Below, piece after piece: positions 11,479 to 26,422 of a stretch of 64,000 bases of DNA (position 1 is the first letter of the stretch; each line of letters opens with the position of its first letter). Below the pieces are notes generated by a model. The model was not told the origin of the DNA, made no database searches, and saw only the letters and a program-made list of their open reading frames with translations. Source of the DNA: Kryptolebias marmoratus (lineage: Eukaryota; Chordata; Actinopteri; Cyprinodontiformes; Rivulidae); the NCBI RefSeq assembly GCF_001649575.2, contig NC_051433.1, forward strand, positions 19,193,101 to 19,257,100. The letters are read 5' to 3'. The position numbers were made by a program, and so were the translations under genes.

Positions 11479-14400
11479 CTATCAGAAATGGAAAAGGATT
11501 TTCATATGCTATTAGATAAACGATAAACCAGAAACAAACTCTATGAATGACGGTTTACCATCCTTTCTTTTATGGAAGGGAAATTACAAAGGCAGACCAG
11601 AGAAATATGTGCAAAAACCTGTTGTCAGTCCTAATTCATGTTTGCAGACGTTTAAGATTATATAAACACTGTATGAGTGTCTGAGTGCTGCAATGTAAGC
11701 AAACAGACCTTCTCAAATGGTGAGGTTATTAGATCTTCACGACTCCTACATTCCTCTGAGAGAGAAAATAGCACCTCTGCTGCACCTTCTCACCTCTGGC
11801 AAAATTAAACATCCTGACACACTGGAGATGTGTAGTAAATCCTGCATGTGTTCATCCACTTCCACAAATCCTCGCCAAATGACTTCAAAAAAGGTTCAGG
11901 AAACTAAAAGAGGAGACCTTTCATTTCATTGAACTAAACTCATGGGACCTGTTGACTTAAGTCCTGTGAGACTTGCTCTAAATGTGGTGGTTACTGCGCT
12001 GTCATGTGGCAGATTAGGTTTCAGCTGCGAGCCAACCATTCCCGAGCGTGGCAGGACACTTAGTGCAACAGGAACTTTGGGGAGCTCCACTCTTGCTTTC
12101 CCCTGAGCTCTTAAATTCTGCCCTCCGCTCCAAACGCACGGCTCTTGGCGCCATCAGATGTCAGATTTAGAAAAGGGGCTCAGTCTCTCCACCCTCACCG
12201 TCAGCGCCTCTGTTAACCCGAGCTGACTGGATTTCAGACAAAGCTTTGAGTGGGCTTCCTGTTTCAATACCAAAACTGAAAATCTGAGCCCCCTCACCCA
12301 ATAAAGAAAACATCAACTAATCAACAAGCATGTAAAAGAAAAAAGTCAAGCAGAAAATAGAAAGTGGAAAAGTGTGAAAGTAGGATGATCAGAGCAGAAG
12401 AAAGGTGATCCATGCCTGCACTGGTGGAAAGACGGGGTCGTAATCCGTCTGACAACCCACTGATACAACGACCTTTGGAGGCGGGGGTGGTGTGACGGGC
12501 TTGGGTGGGGGNNNNNNNNNNNNNNNNNNNNNNNNNNNNNNNNNNNNNNNNNNNNNNNNNNNNNNNNNNNNNNNNNNNNNNNNNNNNNNNNNNNNNNNNN
12601 NNNNNNNNNNNNNNNNNNNNNNNNNNNNNNNNNNNNNNNNNNNNNNNNNNNNNNNNNNNNNNNNNNNNNNNNNNNNNNNNNNNNNNNNNNNNNNNNNNNN
12701 NNNNNNNCTGCTTGACTGGGGGGGGCTTTTTGGGTGCTGGGGGAGACTGTTGAGGGGGGAGGACTTTTCTTTGTGGGGCCGGTGACTCGGGAGGGATGAT
12801 GATCTGACAGAAAGAAAGAGAAAAATGGCAAAAAGAAAGACGAACAGACAAGACAAGCAACAAGAACCCAGTTAGAATAGAAAATAGGAAAAGATGGCAT
12901 AAAACCGGCACAAGAACACGAATTAACTAAAACTGACTTCTGAAAATACTAATTTAAAGCAATGTGTTGAACTATTAAGCATACAGGTCCTCACGGACAT
13001 CAACAAAACATTTATTGTCCAACTTGGCTAAAGATAATTCCAATATAGTCGTCTAGTATCCGTCTACCTTGCCTACAGATGGCTGAATGCCTTCCTCCCG
13101 AGTTCTCTGGGGGGTCGACATGACAATGACTCCCTCTGTCAGCCAGTCGTCTGGCTGCTGTTTCCGCCTGCTGCGCTCCACTCGCCCAATCCCCAGCTTC
13201 CCCTGTAGCTCCTCAATTAGCCGATCTTGCGAGTTGCTTTTATTCACAATGATTGGTCCCATTTTTCGCCTCAGTCCGTCCCTGTACATCGGGTGGATGT
13301 TGGAGGTCTCTTTGGTGCGGCGGATAACCGACTTGAGCTGGAGAGCGGATGATAAGGAGGCGTGGGAAGCTGGGATCATGCCATTTAGTAGAAAATCCCA
13401 TTTTGTGTTATAATCGGGATGGGGCCCAGTTCTGGATACGCCATTAAAAGGGCAAAACACTCAAGCACTAGATTTGTATTATGCCTGCCAAAATGCTTTG
13501 CACTCTCATATTTAATGACTTTTAATGGCTGAAACAAATCACAGCCTTCTGTTTCGGTTTATTCTTTGCCATCAAATCTGATGCAAGGCATGCCGGACAG
13601 CTAAAGTTAAAACTACACAAACTAATTACAAACTGCTCTCTCAAATGTCAACACATGCCAAAACAAGGCCAGACATCAAGACGCAACGTTTCTAGAAGGT
13701 TTCTTGAATTTATGTGCTCATTTTAAGCAGTGATTACGGATTACAGATTACAAGCAGAGAAAAATCTCATTGCATTTGGCACAGTCAGTGATTAAAAACA
13801 GCATTCCTAACACAACAACAATGAAGCGAGCAAGTGCAGACGTGCGCTGACAACCTTTCAGCAAAGCTTTCAACATCACCCACAAATGCTCTCTGCAGGG
13901 AAACGTCTCCCTCGAGCCATTCTGTGACTGCTATATGACACCACATGCGTCACACCACAAAGATTGAGGAATCTCTCCTCATCTCAACATGTTTGTACCA
14001 TTTCACAACTCCTTCAGTGCATGTGGAAACTGCTCACCCAAAATAAGCTTACATCAGACTTGAGAGTAGAAAATACTTGAGTATTTGTATGACAAAGTCA
14101 TTTTAGTCAGAGGACACTTGTATCCTTGACTACTTGGCCAAACATTAAAAAACAAACACAAATGGGGTCTTAAATCCTCTAAAGCTTCATGATAGCAGCT
14201 TATTTTGGGGAGTTAGGTTGCCTACTTGACCAGAAGCAGACAGTCGCTCGACGGCAGAGGGCTGCTGTATGGGCAGGTCCAGCGCTACGTCTGGTGTCCC
14301 GGGACAGCTGGAGGGGGTGAAACACTCGTCCATCCAGCTGAACTCAGTCATGGGCGTCAGAGTTCCCTCTCTGCTGAGATCAGGGTAAATTCCATCTTCC

Positions 14401-17400
14401 TCCTCCCAGAATCTGTCCTCATCAGTGGGCATAATAGAAGCAGGTGGCTGGTTCTCAGTCAACCGACTGGAGTCAGGAGATAATATTCTGTCTAAAGCAT
14501 CATCCAGTAACGGCTCCCGGCACGGCCATGTTAAATCCAGAAGATTCCCTCCTTTAGTTTCTGAGCCATTCGGGATGTTTGATGGCACAGTAGTAGATAA
14601 AACTGGAGAAGCTCTGGGACTACTGGTGCCTGAAGCAGCAAATGTCTTTCTGGTGACTTGAGGAGAACTCTTAGCAACCAAACTCTCAATCTTTGGAACC
14701 ATTACTGGACTTGAAAGCCTTGGTAGCGTTACAGGGGAAGAACTTCTTGGGATTATTTCAGAACCACAGCTTTTGGGGAAGGTTGAAGAACTGAAGATAT
14801 TAGGAACAGTTAGGGGACTAGCAGTTCTTGGAACTGGACTGGAAAGTCTTGGAATTGTCAGTGGACTAGCACTCTTGCTAAACAAGTCAGGACTGGCACT
14901 CTTTGGGATAGCTAAGGGACTTGAGATAGCAGGGACTGGCACAGGACTCACGCTTTTTGGAACTGGACTTGAAAGCCTAGGAACTGTGACTGGACTGGCT
15001 CTCTTCGGAGCAGCTTCGGCAGCAGTGGATACTGTCAAGGGACTGTAACTATTCGTAACTGCCAGTGGACTGTGACCGATATGAACAGGACTAAAACTTT
15101 TAGGGACTGGGCTTTTAGATTTAACATCAACAGGACGACTTTTGTCTCTAAGAATGGGACTGGCGATTTTGGACACAGTAAGTGGACTCTTGGCAGCAAC
15201 TGGACTGGAACTCCTGGCAGATACACCTGTACTAGTAGACACTTTAGTTCCTAACGTATGTGTAGGGCTGCTGACTTCAGTTTGACCGAAAGGTTTTGAA
15301 GTACTGAAGCTCTCTAAACGTGACACCTCAGATGTTACAGTGCCACCATCATTTCTCTGTTGAACATGGGAGTACTGAAAGCTCTTAGATGATGCAGTTG
15401 TCACCGATGAACCATATGAAGATGCGGGAACTGAACACCCATCTTCATCGATGTGGAGTTCCAATGAAAGAGGCGTACAGGAAAGGGCAGTGTAATCTGA
15501 GGGTAAAGGAGTGTCCTCTGAGTCAATATGGGGAGTTACAGCTTGAACAATTGCGACCAATGGAGGCTCCCCAGAGTCCTGATTCACAGACTGCTGAGAG
15601 CCAGACTGAGTCAGGTGCAATGTTGTAATGAAGGCAATGTACATCCACAGACAAGACACACACAATGATAGAGAAAAAGAAACAAGACCAAGAAAACAGA
15701 GAATGAACTGATAATGAAGAGAATGGACAGTGAAGAATCTCACATGCAAAGAAAATATAAAAATAATACATCAAAATAGAAATTAGAATGGATAGCATTA
15801 ACTTTTTACTTTTGTTCAACTCTTAGTCCTAACAGATGTCTCAGGCATCCAGAAACCAAAAACCTGAAATCTCAAATCTTGCTCAATTTAACTTTTTTTT
15901 TAAAAGTCCAAACAAAATCCAATGCTTTTATAAAAGATAAGTATTTCAAAAAATGCAATAAGACAAATCAAGTCCTAGACACCATAGTTATGTCTCTAAA
16001 ACACAGCAGAAATGAATGATTATAAGTAGGCCTTTTCACAAAACAGTTCTGCAACATGGCTGCAAAGAAGAAACCTCTTTAAGCTGCCCCTAGTTGTTCA
16101 GAAACACACCAATCGAGCTGGCTCCATGCCTCCCATGGTTTATAACTCAGCGGCTTGGACGTGCGGCACCACACATAAAATGTGTCGGACATTTGCCATT
16201 CTAAATCCTGCCGTCTGTCATCACTACATCAGACCCTAAAGCTGCAACGATGGCTTACCCTTATATACTATATATCAACTATTTTGGCTCTGTCACTGCT
16301 TTACTTGAGGCGTAAAAAATAATATCAGAATCTGTGAGGCCTTTCATGTGTGAATAAGTGGTAAATGTTCGAAAACCATTCATGGAAAAGACAAAAGAAT
16401 GATTTATTTTATTTGTATAAATAATTTAGGAGCTGTATCAGCCATGAATGCAGCAACTTTCACACAAGGACAAAATGCCTACCTGCCATGAATTGCAAAA
16501 ATCTCAAACAGCTTGAGTTCCCCCCCCCCTTTCAAACCACACTCACATTGCTTTGGACTTTGAAGTCAGACAGGGAGGCCATGAGCTCATCTAGCTCTCG
16601 TGTAGCAGAGGAGGCAGACATCCTGGCTTGTTGCTGTGGCAGTGTTTCCTCTTGTGTATCGCCGTGCACATCTGACACCACTAAAGCTGTGGGACTAAAG
16701 AAGAAAAACACAAATTATTTCACTTTTAAAGTTAAAACAACATGTGAGCAGTCATTTTCTGTTCATTTGTGTACAATTCTTATGCTGCTTTGAAAGAATT
16801 GGTCTCTCTTACATGGGTGAGGGCGTTGGCACGGAGCTTTCCAGCTCATCTAGAAGACTCTCCACACTTGGCCGTACATCCTCTATCCCTCGAGCTGCTG
16901 CGATGCGCTTGGGCTTCTCCAGAGTGGGTGGAGTGGCTTTACCTGAAGTGGAGACTCCATTTTCTTGAATATGATGGATTGTGCCACTTGAAGGCAGTGG
17001 TGGAGCTACGTCTTCAAAATAATATTTCAAAAGATAAATTTATGCTTTTTGTCAGACCGCAGGTACGACAGTAAACTCAACAGAGCAGACAGTGAAGCCA
17101 AAGAGATCATCATCTAATACCACAAAAACACAGGTGCTATAATTATGCAGTGACATCCACATCTCTTTAGGGAAACATGAGAATACATCATGAGAATTGT
17201 AAAGTACCTTCTGTGAGTAAGGTGGGGGTGCTCTGCTGAACGGTGTTGAGCTCCAGGAGCAGGCGGTCCAGCTCAGACAGGTTGCTGCCCAACGATGAGT
17301 TCATGGCAGCAGCTGATGACGACTCGCTATTCTTCTGCTTATTAGGGAAACTGCACCGTGTTCAGAGAAAGGGAATGTTATTTACAGCTTACTCATTGTT

Positions 17401-20400
17401 TTAAATCCATATTACTACAAGTTTCCATCCTTATGCATTGTTAAAAAAGTGCAACCTAGTGAGAATTTATATTTGTATGTACAACTCTGGTTAGATTCTT
17501 TTAAAATGAAACCTATTCTGGTAAGTTTTCCATAGCTTTTCTTATTCACCTAACAGGCCATTCTAACCTGTATACGTGGTCCTCTTCACCAGCACGAAGG
17601 ATTGGACTGCTGCTTTCTTTAGACCATGGGCTTTTCTGGGCTGAGCTGATGGACTGAAGAGGGAAACGAAAGTCACAACAAATAATTCACCTCACGAGGA
17701 AGTCTTCGTCCTGAACAATCCACATTCAATCTTCCAGGTGTGCACGCAGTTACCTCTGTTTCACCTATTCCATTTAGAGGATTCTCCGGTGGGACTTGAG
17801 ATGGAGAGCAGATGTCTTGTTGGTTCTGACTTTCAACAGGAAAGGAATAAGCGGTCTCACCAGAAAGGAAAAGTGGGCGCTTGGAAATGTGGGATGTTGT
17901 GGACTCAAGGTCCGCCAATAAAGCATCTGTGGAAAAAAAACAAGACAAAACACAACATGGAGCAAGTTTTTTTTTGGTTTTATGACAAAAGGATTTTACA
18001 AACTGTGGAGTCGAGTGTCTTTGGATGCTCTGAAATTCGAAATAAAAGAAAAAAGTATTTTCTTAACATAAAAAGAGAAAACTAGAAGGGCTTATATTTA
18101 TGTCAACACTCTTACAGTTTCAAATAAAGCACCAAACTGAATGGGGTTTGGGGTTTTATTTGTCAATCTTCAACCCCCCTGAGCATAGTTTCAGAAAATC
18201 CGCGATGGAGCTCTGTGTTTTCCATAAGGCAATAAGTATGCTGACATCAGAGGATCCAAAGTTGTAAAAGTTGAATCATGCAGTCACAGCCACTCCTTTG
18301 GTTACTCATTGACACTTCCCTAACAGCAGTTTTAACATGCTTTAAATAAAAAAAAAAGGTATTGTCAAATACGCGGCCATAATAACTTCCACCTACATAC
18401 TGCCCTGTTCTGAAAAAGGTTTGGTATTCTGAGACGAACACAGGCTACAGGGCAAAGAAACAACTACTAATTTACAAGTTCTAACAAGCAGGTAGAAGGT
18501 CATATAACATTATAGGGGATTTAATAAAGTACACGGAGACTGTGTTACTGAAAACCTATTTTAGCACACTGACAAGACAGAGCAGGGATTAGCTTCTCTT
18601 GCAGAATGTTACAACTTTTAAAAAATGCACTAAATACCAAACTGGATCAATAAAAAAAGATCCTTTAAACTAATAAAGTAGCCAAAAACAAATGTCACTG
18701 ATAAAGGACAGTGCAGACAACTAAAGACACAGACATTGCCATGATAAGATACAAATCAATTTAATTTACAATTTACCAAAATAGTTAAAAACAGGAAGTA
18801 AATAGTGTTGCTTGAGTCTTGCTAAGAAGCTATAGAGAAACTATTCAAATCATGCGTAAATCTCAATGAGACATTCTGCCAAGGTGTAATCAGCAGCAAA
18901 TACCACCCCGAAGCACTGTCCTAAAATAAAACCACTGGATCAGGAGTTACAAACTCATAGTATAAAATGAACACGAAGAAGAGACACACCTTAGAAAAGG
19001 ACAAATCTGTCCACCCCAGGAGGTGAAGAGGCAATAACAGAGAGAAAGAAGCAGCAATGGAGGAAGAGGACAACCTAAACACACATTATGGCAGGCAGGA
19101 ACTGCCTCTCTTAACTCTACCATCAGCACAAGGGAAGAACGGGTGGGAGCAGAGGGGAGGGTCACAGCAGAGAGGGGAGAGAGGGGTTAAAATAAATGGC
19201 AGGGCGTCAGGGGGATCCCTCCACTGCTACGCCAGCTCTAACCTCACTGTCTGAAAGTTCAAGTAAGAGATACTACTTACAGAAATGATGAACTACTCAA
19301 AACAGTCTGAAGGTGTCCAGCTTCTGTCGTCTGAGCACGTTACAGCGAAGGAAGGATTCAAAATCCGGCGAAATGAAGACGGCGGAGAGCAGAGCTCTTA
19401 TCAACACAGGCATGCCCAACTAAGGGAGTTGTACGGCAGTGGTGTAAACGAGCTATAATCAGCCCCTCCTTTACGCTGTTAGCACAGGCTCTGTTTAACT
19501 TCCTCCTGACTCACACTATATTAATGCTTCATGTGCTCAATTTGTATTTACCCCTCACTGCGTTTTGTAGCATTACGATTACGTTTCTTTTGCCTGACAA
19601 GTTTCTAACTTGAAAACGAACACTGGGTATCCCAGAGTACAATGTGTGCTGCGGTAACCTGGACCACCACATTTCCCAGACAGGCAGGAGACACGGCAGA
19701 GGGTGAGCCAGATTCACTTGGACCACCTTAGCATTAGCATAATTATCATGGCTAACATGCCAGGTGACTGGGTTTCACAGCAAAGACTCCTTTCTGGACC
19801 CAGAGGCCCGGTTGCATTCCATAGTTTCATCGTGAACGCGGCACAGCGCTCTGTTTATGCGGCTGCAGCCACCCCTCTGTGTGCTCATCTCCAACCGAGT
19901 GGTGGGTAGAAACAAACTCGGATTCCTCGGAAAGTGCAAACCTCCGCCATTAAGAAATAGTTTGATCCGGATCACCATCGAAATGTAATCAATTGTTTAT
20001 TGTGACAACCCTAATATTTCCTGAAAGTTAAAATCTATTCGTTAGTGTAATCTTGCAAACAGACAAACCAAACAACACTATAAAAAACATAACCTCTTTG
20101 TCAGAAGTAAAAAAAAAATAAAAACACATGTCAAAGTGAGCACAACTGTCTGTCTTTACAGCACACACCAAGCATGAAGTCGAAGGAAATATACCAGTCA
20201 AAGAAAATTCAATCCAACAGCCGAGTCAGAGTCACTGTATGAAATCATTCACGTACATTATAAAATGCCAATGAGCAGAAGTTATCCATCTAAGCCAGCG
20301 AATTGTGTCAAAAATTCACTTTGTCGCAGTCTCCCATCCTGAGCAGCAAACTGGCGACGACAGAAAGGAACAACTCTCATTTAACATGAAGAAACCTCCA

Positions 20401-23400
20401 GCAGAACCAGAACCAGGCTCAGGAGGGAGTCACAGACAAACAGAATGACTGGTCCAGGTGTAGCTTCTACGGGAAGAAAAACAAAGGAACATATATATGA
20501 TAAGAACAATTATAAATACAAACGGAGAGTAGAGGGAGGACATGTGGTCCGTTTGTCCTGCAGCAGAACTGAGGGATAGCTTAGTACACCTAAGCCAACC
20601 CTAACTATAGGATTGATCAAAAAGGAAACTCTTAAGTCAAGCGTTAAAAATAGACAGGGTGTCATCCTCGCGGACAGGACCTAATGTTTAATAAGCTCGA
20701 CTTCTGCAAAGCTAGAAGGGGAGGGGGAATTTATCTGAACAGGTCTTCCTGTGTTAAAACTTCTGAGGTTAACACTTCTCGTTTAAAAAATTTCCGTAAG
20801 CCTTGTGAAAACAAAACAAAAAAATCTAAACTGTAATATACGAAATAAAAGCGTTTTTTTTAAACAATAGTGACATCGAGCACATTACAAAAGAAATGAC
20901 ATCTTTCTTGCTCACTGCAGAAAGGGGGGAGGTCAGTGCTTGTATGTTTGTTACTAAAATGCCTCACAGAGCAAAATTTAATGAAACTTTCAGGAAGGGA
21001 TCACTGAATGAACATCTACAACTGATCAACTTTTGGAGACAACCAAATTCAAGGTGGTCACCACGGCTAATTTATCTAAAGGGGGAAATGAAATAAAATA
21101 TCAAAATAATGAGTTTTCACTCTAGTGGTCCATTTCCCTGATTTAAAAAAAAACCATTACTGACTTAATTTTAGAGTTTTTGTGTCTAAATTCTGAAGTG
21201 GGGTGATTGGGTGGGTGGTGTTACCTCCTCGGTTGGTGATGTAGAAGGAGCCGCGGCAGACCGCTGTAGGTCACTGAGGAAGTTACTGTCTCAGTGTTTA
21301 TCAGTGAAAATGGAAGCAGAAGAAGAAGCAATTTTTGTTAACAAGAGTGCTGGTTTGAAAATGTTTTGTTTTTTGGTCTGCAGTGATGATGTTGGGAACT
21401 CGAGCCCCACATTTCACAAGAAGAATCCTACAGCTTTACAGCCATGTCCCATAGTCTTCAAGGAGTTTACCATCCAGACTGAGAGAGGCTGGCGGTCGGT
21501 GCCAGCCCGACAGTGGGTGCGGTCCGATGGAGGGTGCCAATCCAACAGGTGGTGGTTCTTCTATTGAAGGTTTGTATTTCAGATGATCCTCTTTAAAACA
21601 TTAACTGCACAGTCAGTCACCAGACTTTGGGTTGTAATTTTCACCAGGAGCTAAACTAACTACATCCATCAAACTTTCTTGTCCTTCAGGAAGCTGAAGA
21701 ATGACTCAGGTGTGGTAGTTTTGAGTCGGTTTACACAATTAATTACAACACACTGAACCATTTCACCCGCACAATGTTGGTGCGTTACAGTAGTACTGGA
21801 AATGGGAATTTCCGAGTTCCTAGTCATAAATTACAACGGGAACGCCCCGTCAAGTGGGACATCCTACTCGGAAAGTGGGAGCAACTCCGACTACCCTCAG
21901 GATTTCAAGATGGCTGCTACTCACAACTTTAATAAGTAAACTCTGCTACTTTTACTGTTAATATTTGTTCTTTAAGTTGTTTTTAACATTTAATCACTCG
22001 TACTTTTTAATGTGTATATAGCAAGTATTAAAACATGTTCCATGAGTGGAGTGTATATCCATTTAGTTAGATTTCATTCAGAAACTGCAAGAAAAATAAA
22101 GGCTTTGCTGCGGGCGTCCATCTTGTTTCCGACTCTAACCGAGCGGGACAACTGGAAGGCGGTGAAGTGGGAAATTACGTCACTCCGACTTCCCAGTTCC
22201 GAGTTCCGATGTAAATGGAATGCACTATATCCGCATTTGCTATTTACTGCCTTGTTGGCGTGTTTGGCATGTGAAGCGTCACACTTCAGACTGATTCTCA
22301 AAAAATGGTGTACAGACCCTAGTAAATTTTTTTTCGTTCTTTGGTTTTTTATTTTGAATTAGAGTCAATTTTTTTTAAATGAGAGACTCTGAAAAAAAGC
22401 ACCTTTTATGACTTTCTTTTGATTCATGTTAGCTTCAAAACACGTTTCATTTTCCCTTTAAAATACACAAAAATGGCTATAACTCAGACGACTTTATAGA
22501 TACAGACACGGCACAGATTCTGAGCGTGACGTCTCGCAATATCGCAGAGATTATGGTACGTAACGTTATTTTCAAGGTCTGACCAAAACAGCTACAAATC
22601 AATAATTTCTCAACATAAGATGATCTTAGTCTAACACTCTGGGACAAAAGGCAGCGGACAATATGAGTCCTTTTAAAGAAAGCTCGGGCTTTTCATTTTA
22701 CAAATGTATCTAAAATACGACATAAATAAACGGTGACTCCAGTGAGCAGGGCTGAGTGTTATCTGTTAGTGACGTCAGAGTAAAGTTTTACTGCGGCTGG
22801 TGGGGACCTCTGTCCACAGATGTTAGTCCAGATGGTTTACATGAGAGATTTTAATCAACTTAGTTCAGAGCTGAACTAAATTTAACCCTGGTTACAAGGA
22901 TTCTGCATGCACTAATAAACTATAACACAGTCACTGCTCAAATATGAGCCTCTAGGCTACATAAAACACAGCCTGTCAGGCACAGGTTGGTGTGGAGGCA
23001 GTTTCTAAAATAACTAAGACGTTTTGCATCACAGTTAGGGAAGCTGATTGTACGACAAAACGTATTACTCCTGACAAAGATGATTAAGAACAAATTGATA
23101 TTATGCTCTAAAAGTTTGAGTGTTGGACCGTTTTTGTTCGATGAACATGCTTTGACCCATCCACAAACTTGGCAAATGTACAAAGGTGTGTTAGCGTCTT
23201 CTGCCAAGCAAACGTTTAATGACATGCAGACTCGAGTGCAAGGCACAGACTTGTTCCTTGGAGACCAAAGATGGAACTGCGATGATACGAGGAACACATG
23301 AGATACGAGAACTACTTTGTGTATTTTTTACGAAAGACTCCGATAACTCAAAAAAAAAAAAAAGCCTTCTACGTGAGTCAGTTTCTCTCTCGCCTGGGGT

Positions 23401-26388
23401 AAAACAGGTTACAGCTCCTCATTTACAGCTAATAAACAGAAAAAAAAGACAGCCCGCAGCTAGGTTTTTGTGTCCGCTACTCTAAATCGGACAAGCCAAA
23501 GCACATCTGGGCTCAAACAACGAGGAAAGGAAGTGGGAGCGACGACAGAGATAGTTAGCGACTGAATCTAGGAAGGGTGTGCGTGCGTGCCGCGTACACA
23601 CCGAATCCTCCGAGGCTCGAATGTGGGTTATTGCAGATTAAGGAGACTCCCTTCCTCCCAGATGAATGGTGTGCATTTTAATTACAAGAAAACTGCTCCG
23701 CGCAGGGCTTATTATAGGACCCAGAGAGAGAGGAATGACTCAAGTGGCAAGAAAAGGGCTGAAAACGACAGGAAATGACAGAAAGGAAGCCATTAGGAGT
23801 CCTGAGCAGTGCGTTAAAAGTGAAAGGCAAGACTGATGTTAGATTAGTGGCACCTGGTTCGCTGCATCTCGTGGTCAAAGTCAACATGAAATATGAATAA
23901 AATGTAATTAGACGAAGCAGCAGATGAGCACTAATGGTGCTCTGAATAGTTCTGATCTGTTCTGGACATCAATCTGAAAATCCCTGACAGGAAACTCTGC
24001 TGGTCGGACTCTGCTCTCACTGCACGACACACTAACACAGCTTTCCACAGAGTGAATTAATGCTGCTGCCTCTTACCACGTCTAATTCTGTTATTTTAGT
24101 CCTTCCGGAGGCAATTAGTTTCAAGGAATATGTGCAATCAAACATATGTCATTTTTATGACCAGCAGGGGGTAATGTTGAGTTGTGTGAGCATCCAGTTT
24201 TTTCATCTCAGGGACCTGTGTAGAGAAAAGGCTTCATCCGTGAGGTTCTTAACTACACAGACAGTTATTGATATACGGGCCGAGACCAAAGTGGAACTAA
24301 GAGGATAAATATTAGCTGCAAGATGCTCTGTGTACAGCAGTGTTTCCTGACCTCCTTTCCAAATCTCCCTACTCCCATTCCTTTCATTTCTTCCCTCTGA
24401 TGCGTTTGATGTGTTGCAAGGTGCGCGCTGGCTGATATGAATTCCTAACGTGCCGCGGCTCGTCTTCCATATATGAGAGAAACAGGGAAGCAGCAGCAGC
24501 CGGGGGGGCCGGCGCGATAGCTGTGACGAGAGACGAAAGGGAGGCGGGAAAAGACGGCAAAAAAAACGCCAGCTGTTGTGCAGAAAACACTTTGTTTCCA
24601 ATTTGTTCGTCAGGAAAGGAAAAAGTTGGTAGGACATGTCGAAAACAAACATTTGTTACCATTTTGCCAAGCGGAAACTTCAAGCTTCTGTGGCTTTTTT
24701 TGTTGTCGTTTTAGCGACAAGCTGACAGAGTGTCAGAAGGAGCACGATTCCTGTGCACGTACCAGAAGAGGGGTGGGGGTGGGGGGAGAGGAAAACTAAG
24801 ACAAGCTGGGCACAGATGCACTTCCTCTTTAGATGGCCTGTGCTCATTTGAAGCACGAGTGCTTCATAATGCTGCAAGAAACACAGGTGCCTCCCAACAT
24901 GACCGCCGACACGTATGTGAGACAGACTGTGGCATCTGGACCAACTATAAATACTCCGCCACCTGATCTTGACCTCTGCATGAAAAGACTTACAGTGGAG
25001 TGATGGATGACCACACCAGTTAAGATAACGGTAAAAACCCACCCCACCAGCCTGAAATAAACATTACAACAGCTGGTTTTGTTGCGCTTTCACACCATCT
25101 ATTTCCTGTTTGTGTTTACACACTAGAACTCGATTAAAATGTACAATGAAGAAACAGATTAAATATTTATTTTCTCAACAATGAACAGCATCTCTGTTCG
25201 TTGGGATAAAAACAAAAGACTGAGCCCTTTTCCTGTCCTCCCCCCTGCCCCTTTGAAGACAAATTCTTCTCTTCGCTCTTACCTTTGTCCATGTATGCTC
25301 AAGATGGGGAACTAAATTAAAAAAAAAGATCTGATGCAATTCACCAACAAGCTGAATCTGACCGCTGAACATCGTCTCCGAACTCCACGGTAAACAAGGT
25401 TTGATAAAACGAACATTAGAAAAGGTGAAAAGGTTTAAGACGCGCATTTCAGATTCAAGGAAACCGGCCTCTTTTTCTAATTTTTCTTTTTCAGGAAAAA
25501 ATAAAATAATGGGCTGAAAACATTCTGCTACAATCTTAAAAACTTTGGTAAATAAAAAGCTGTTCATATAATACTAAAGAACGAATGAAGGCTGGACGGA
25601 GAGCTTCTTTTGCTGCATGAGTGGCTAAAAGAGTATTTAAAAAGGAAACAGAGTGAGATTTCTGGGAAAACACTTCTTTATCTTTCTTATTAAAAAAACA
25701 ACACTGCCATGGGTAACTTTCTTGGTGCCAGCTGAAGTGACTGAGGTTGTAGGTTTGACACCTCATCGCTGCTCACTTCCACAGAAAATAATAATATCGC
25801 AACAGTTTTCTGATGAATCCGCTTTAGCAAATAGTGTTGCATTCTTGACTTCAACTAACACCCTCCAGGGTGTCAGAGTAGGGTTTAGACACGCCATTAT
25901 GTTGTTTAAGTTGCTATTGTGGCACTGTCCAAATCTCTTGTCCATCTATTACCATCTGGGAGCTTTAAAAATCATGCAAGAGAAGTAAACAGGTTAATAG
26001 GTTTTAAAATCGCAGACTAAAGGTACAAAAATGCAAGAGCCTGCCACACCCCCTGATGTTGACGGTGATTGGGGGGTGGGGGTCAGCTACAGGCTGGTGC
26101 AGACAGGAGTTTGGCACCAAAAAAGCAGGAAGTAGTGAGGTGTTACAGCAGGTCGGAGAGGTAGGAGGGTATCTGGTTATACAGCACTTTGTGAATGAAC
26201 TAAGAGCGACTTTGAAACAGATCCGCTGCACAGGAAGCCAGAAACACATCTGAAAAGAGCGACTTCAATGGCGACTCAGCTTTTGTTCTTGTTCTTAGTG
26301 TTTTTTATGCTTCACATGTCATTTCAATAGAGTTTTTTTTTTCTCTCTCGGCTTTTTCATCCTTTTAACCCTTGTGAAGCCCTCAAAC

Positions 26389-26422
<34 letters not shown>

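Noticed and set aside
12321..12911. Long minus-strand frames running across the N gap as independent proteins
   Set aside because: They merge intron with the two halves of one pxn exon; splice sites define 12416-12803.
15523..15819. Hydrophobic frame near the 5' side of the Ser-Pro exon resembling a membrane protein
   Set aside because: It is the wrong frame of a T-rich intron next to the pxn acceptor.
21211..21567. A 118-residue plus-strand frame inside pxn intron 1
   Set aside because: No recognisable motif, no promoter or poly(A) context, and a chance frame of this length is expected in 64 kb.
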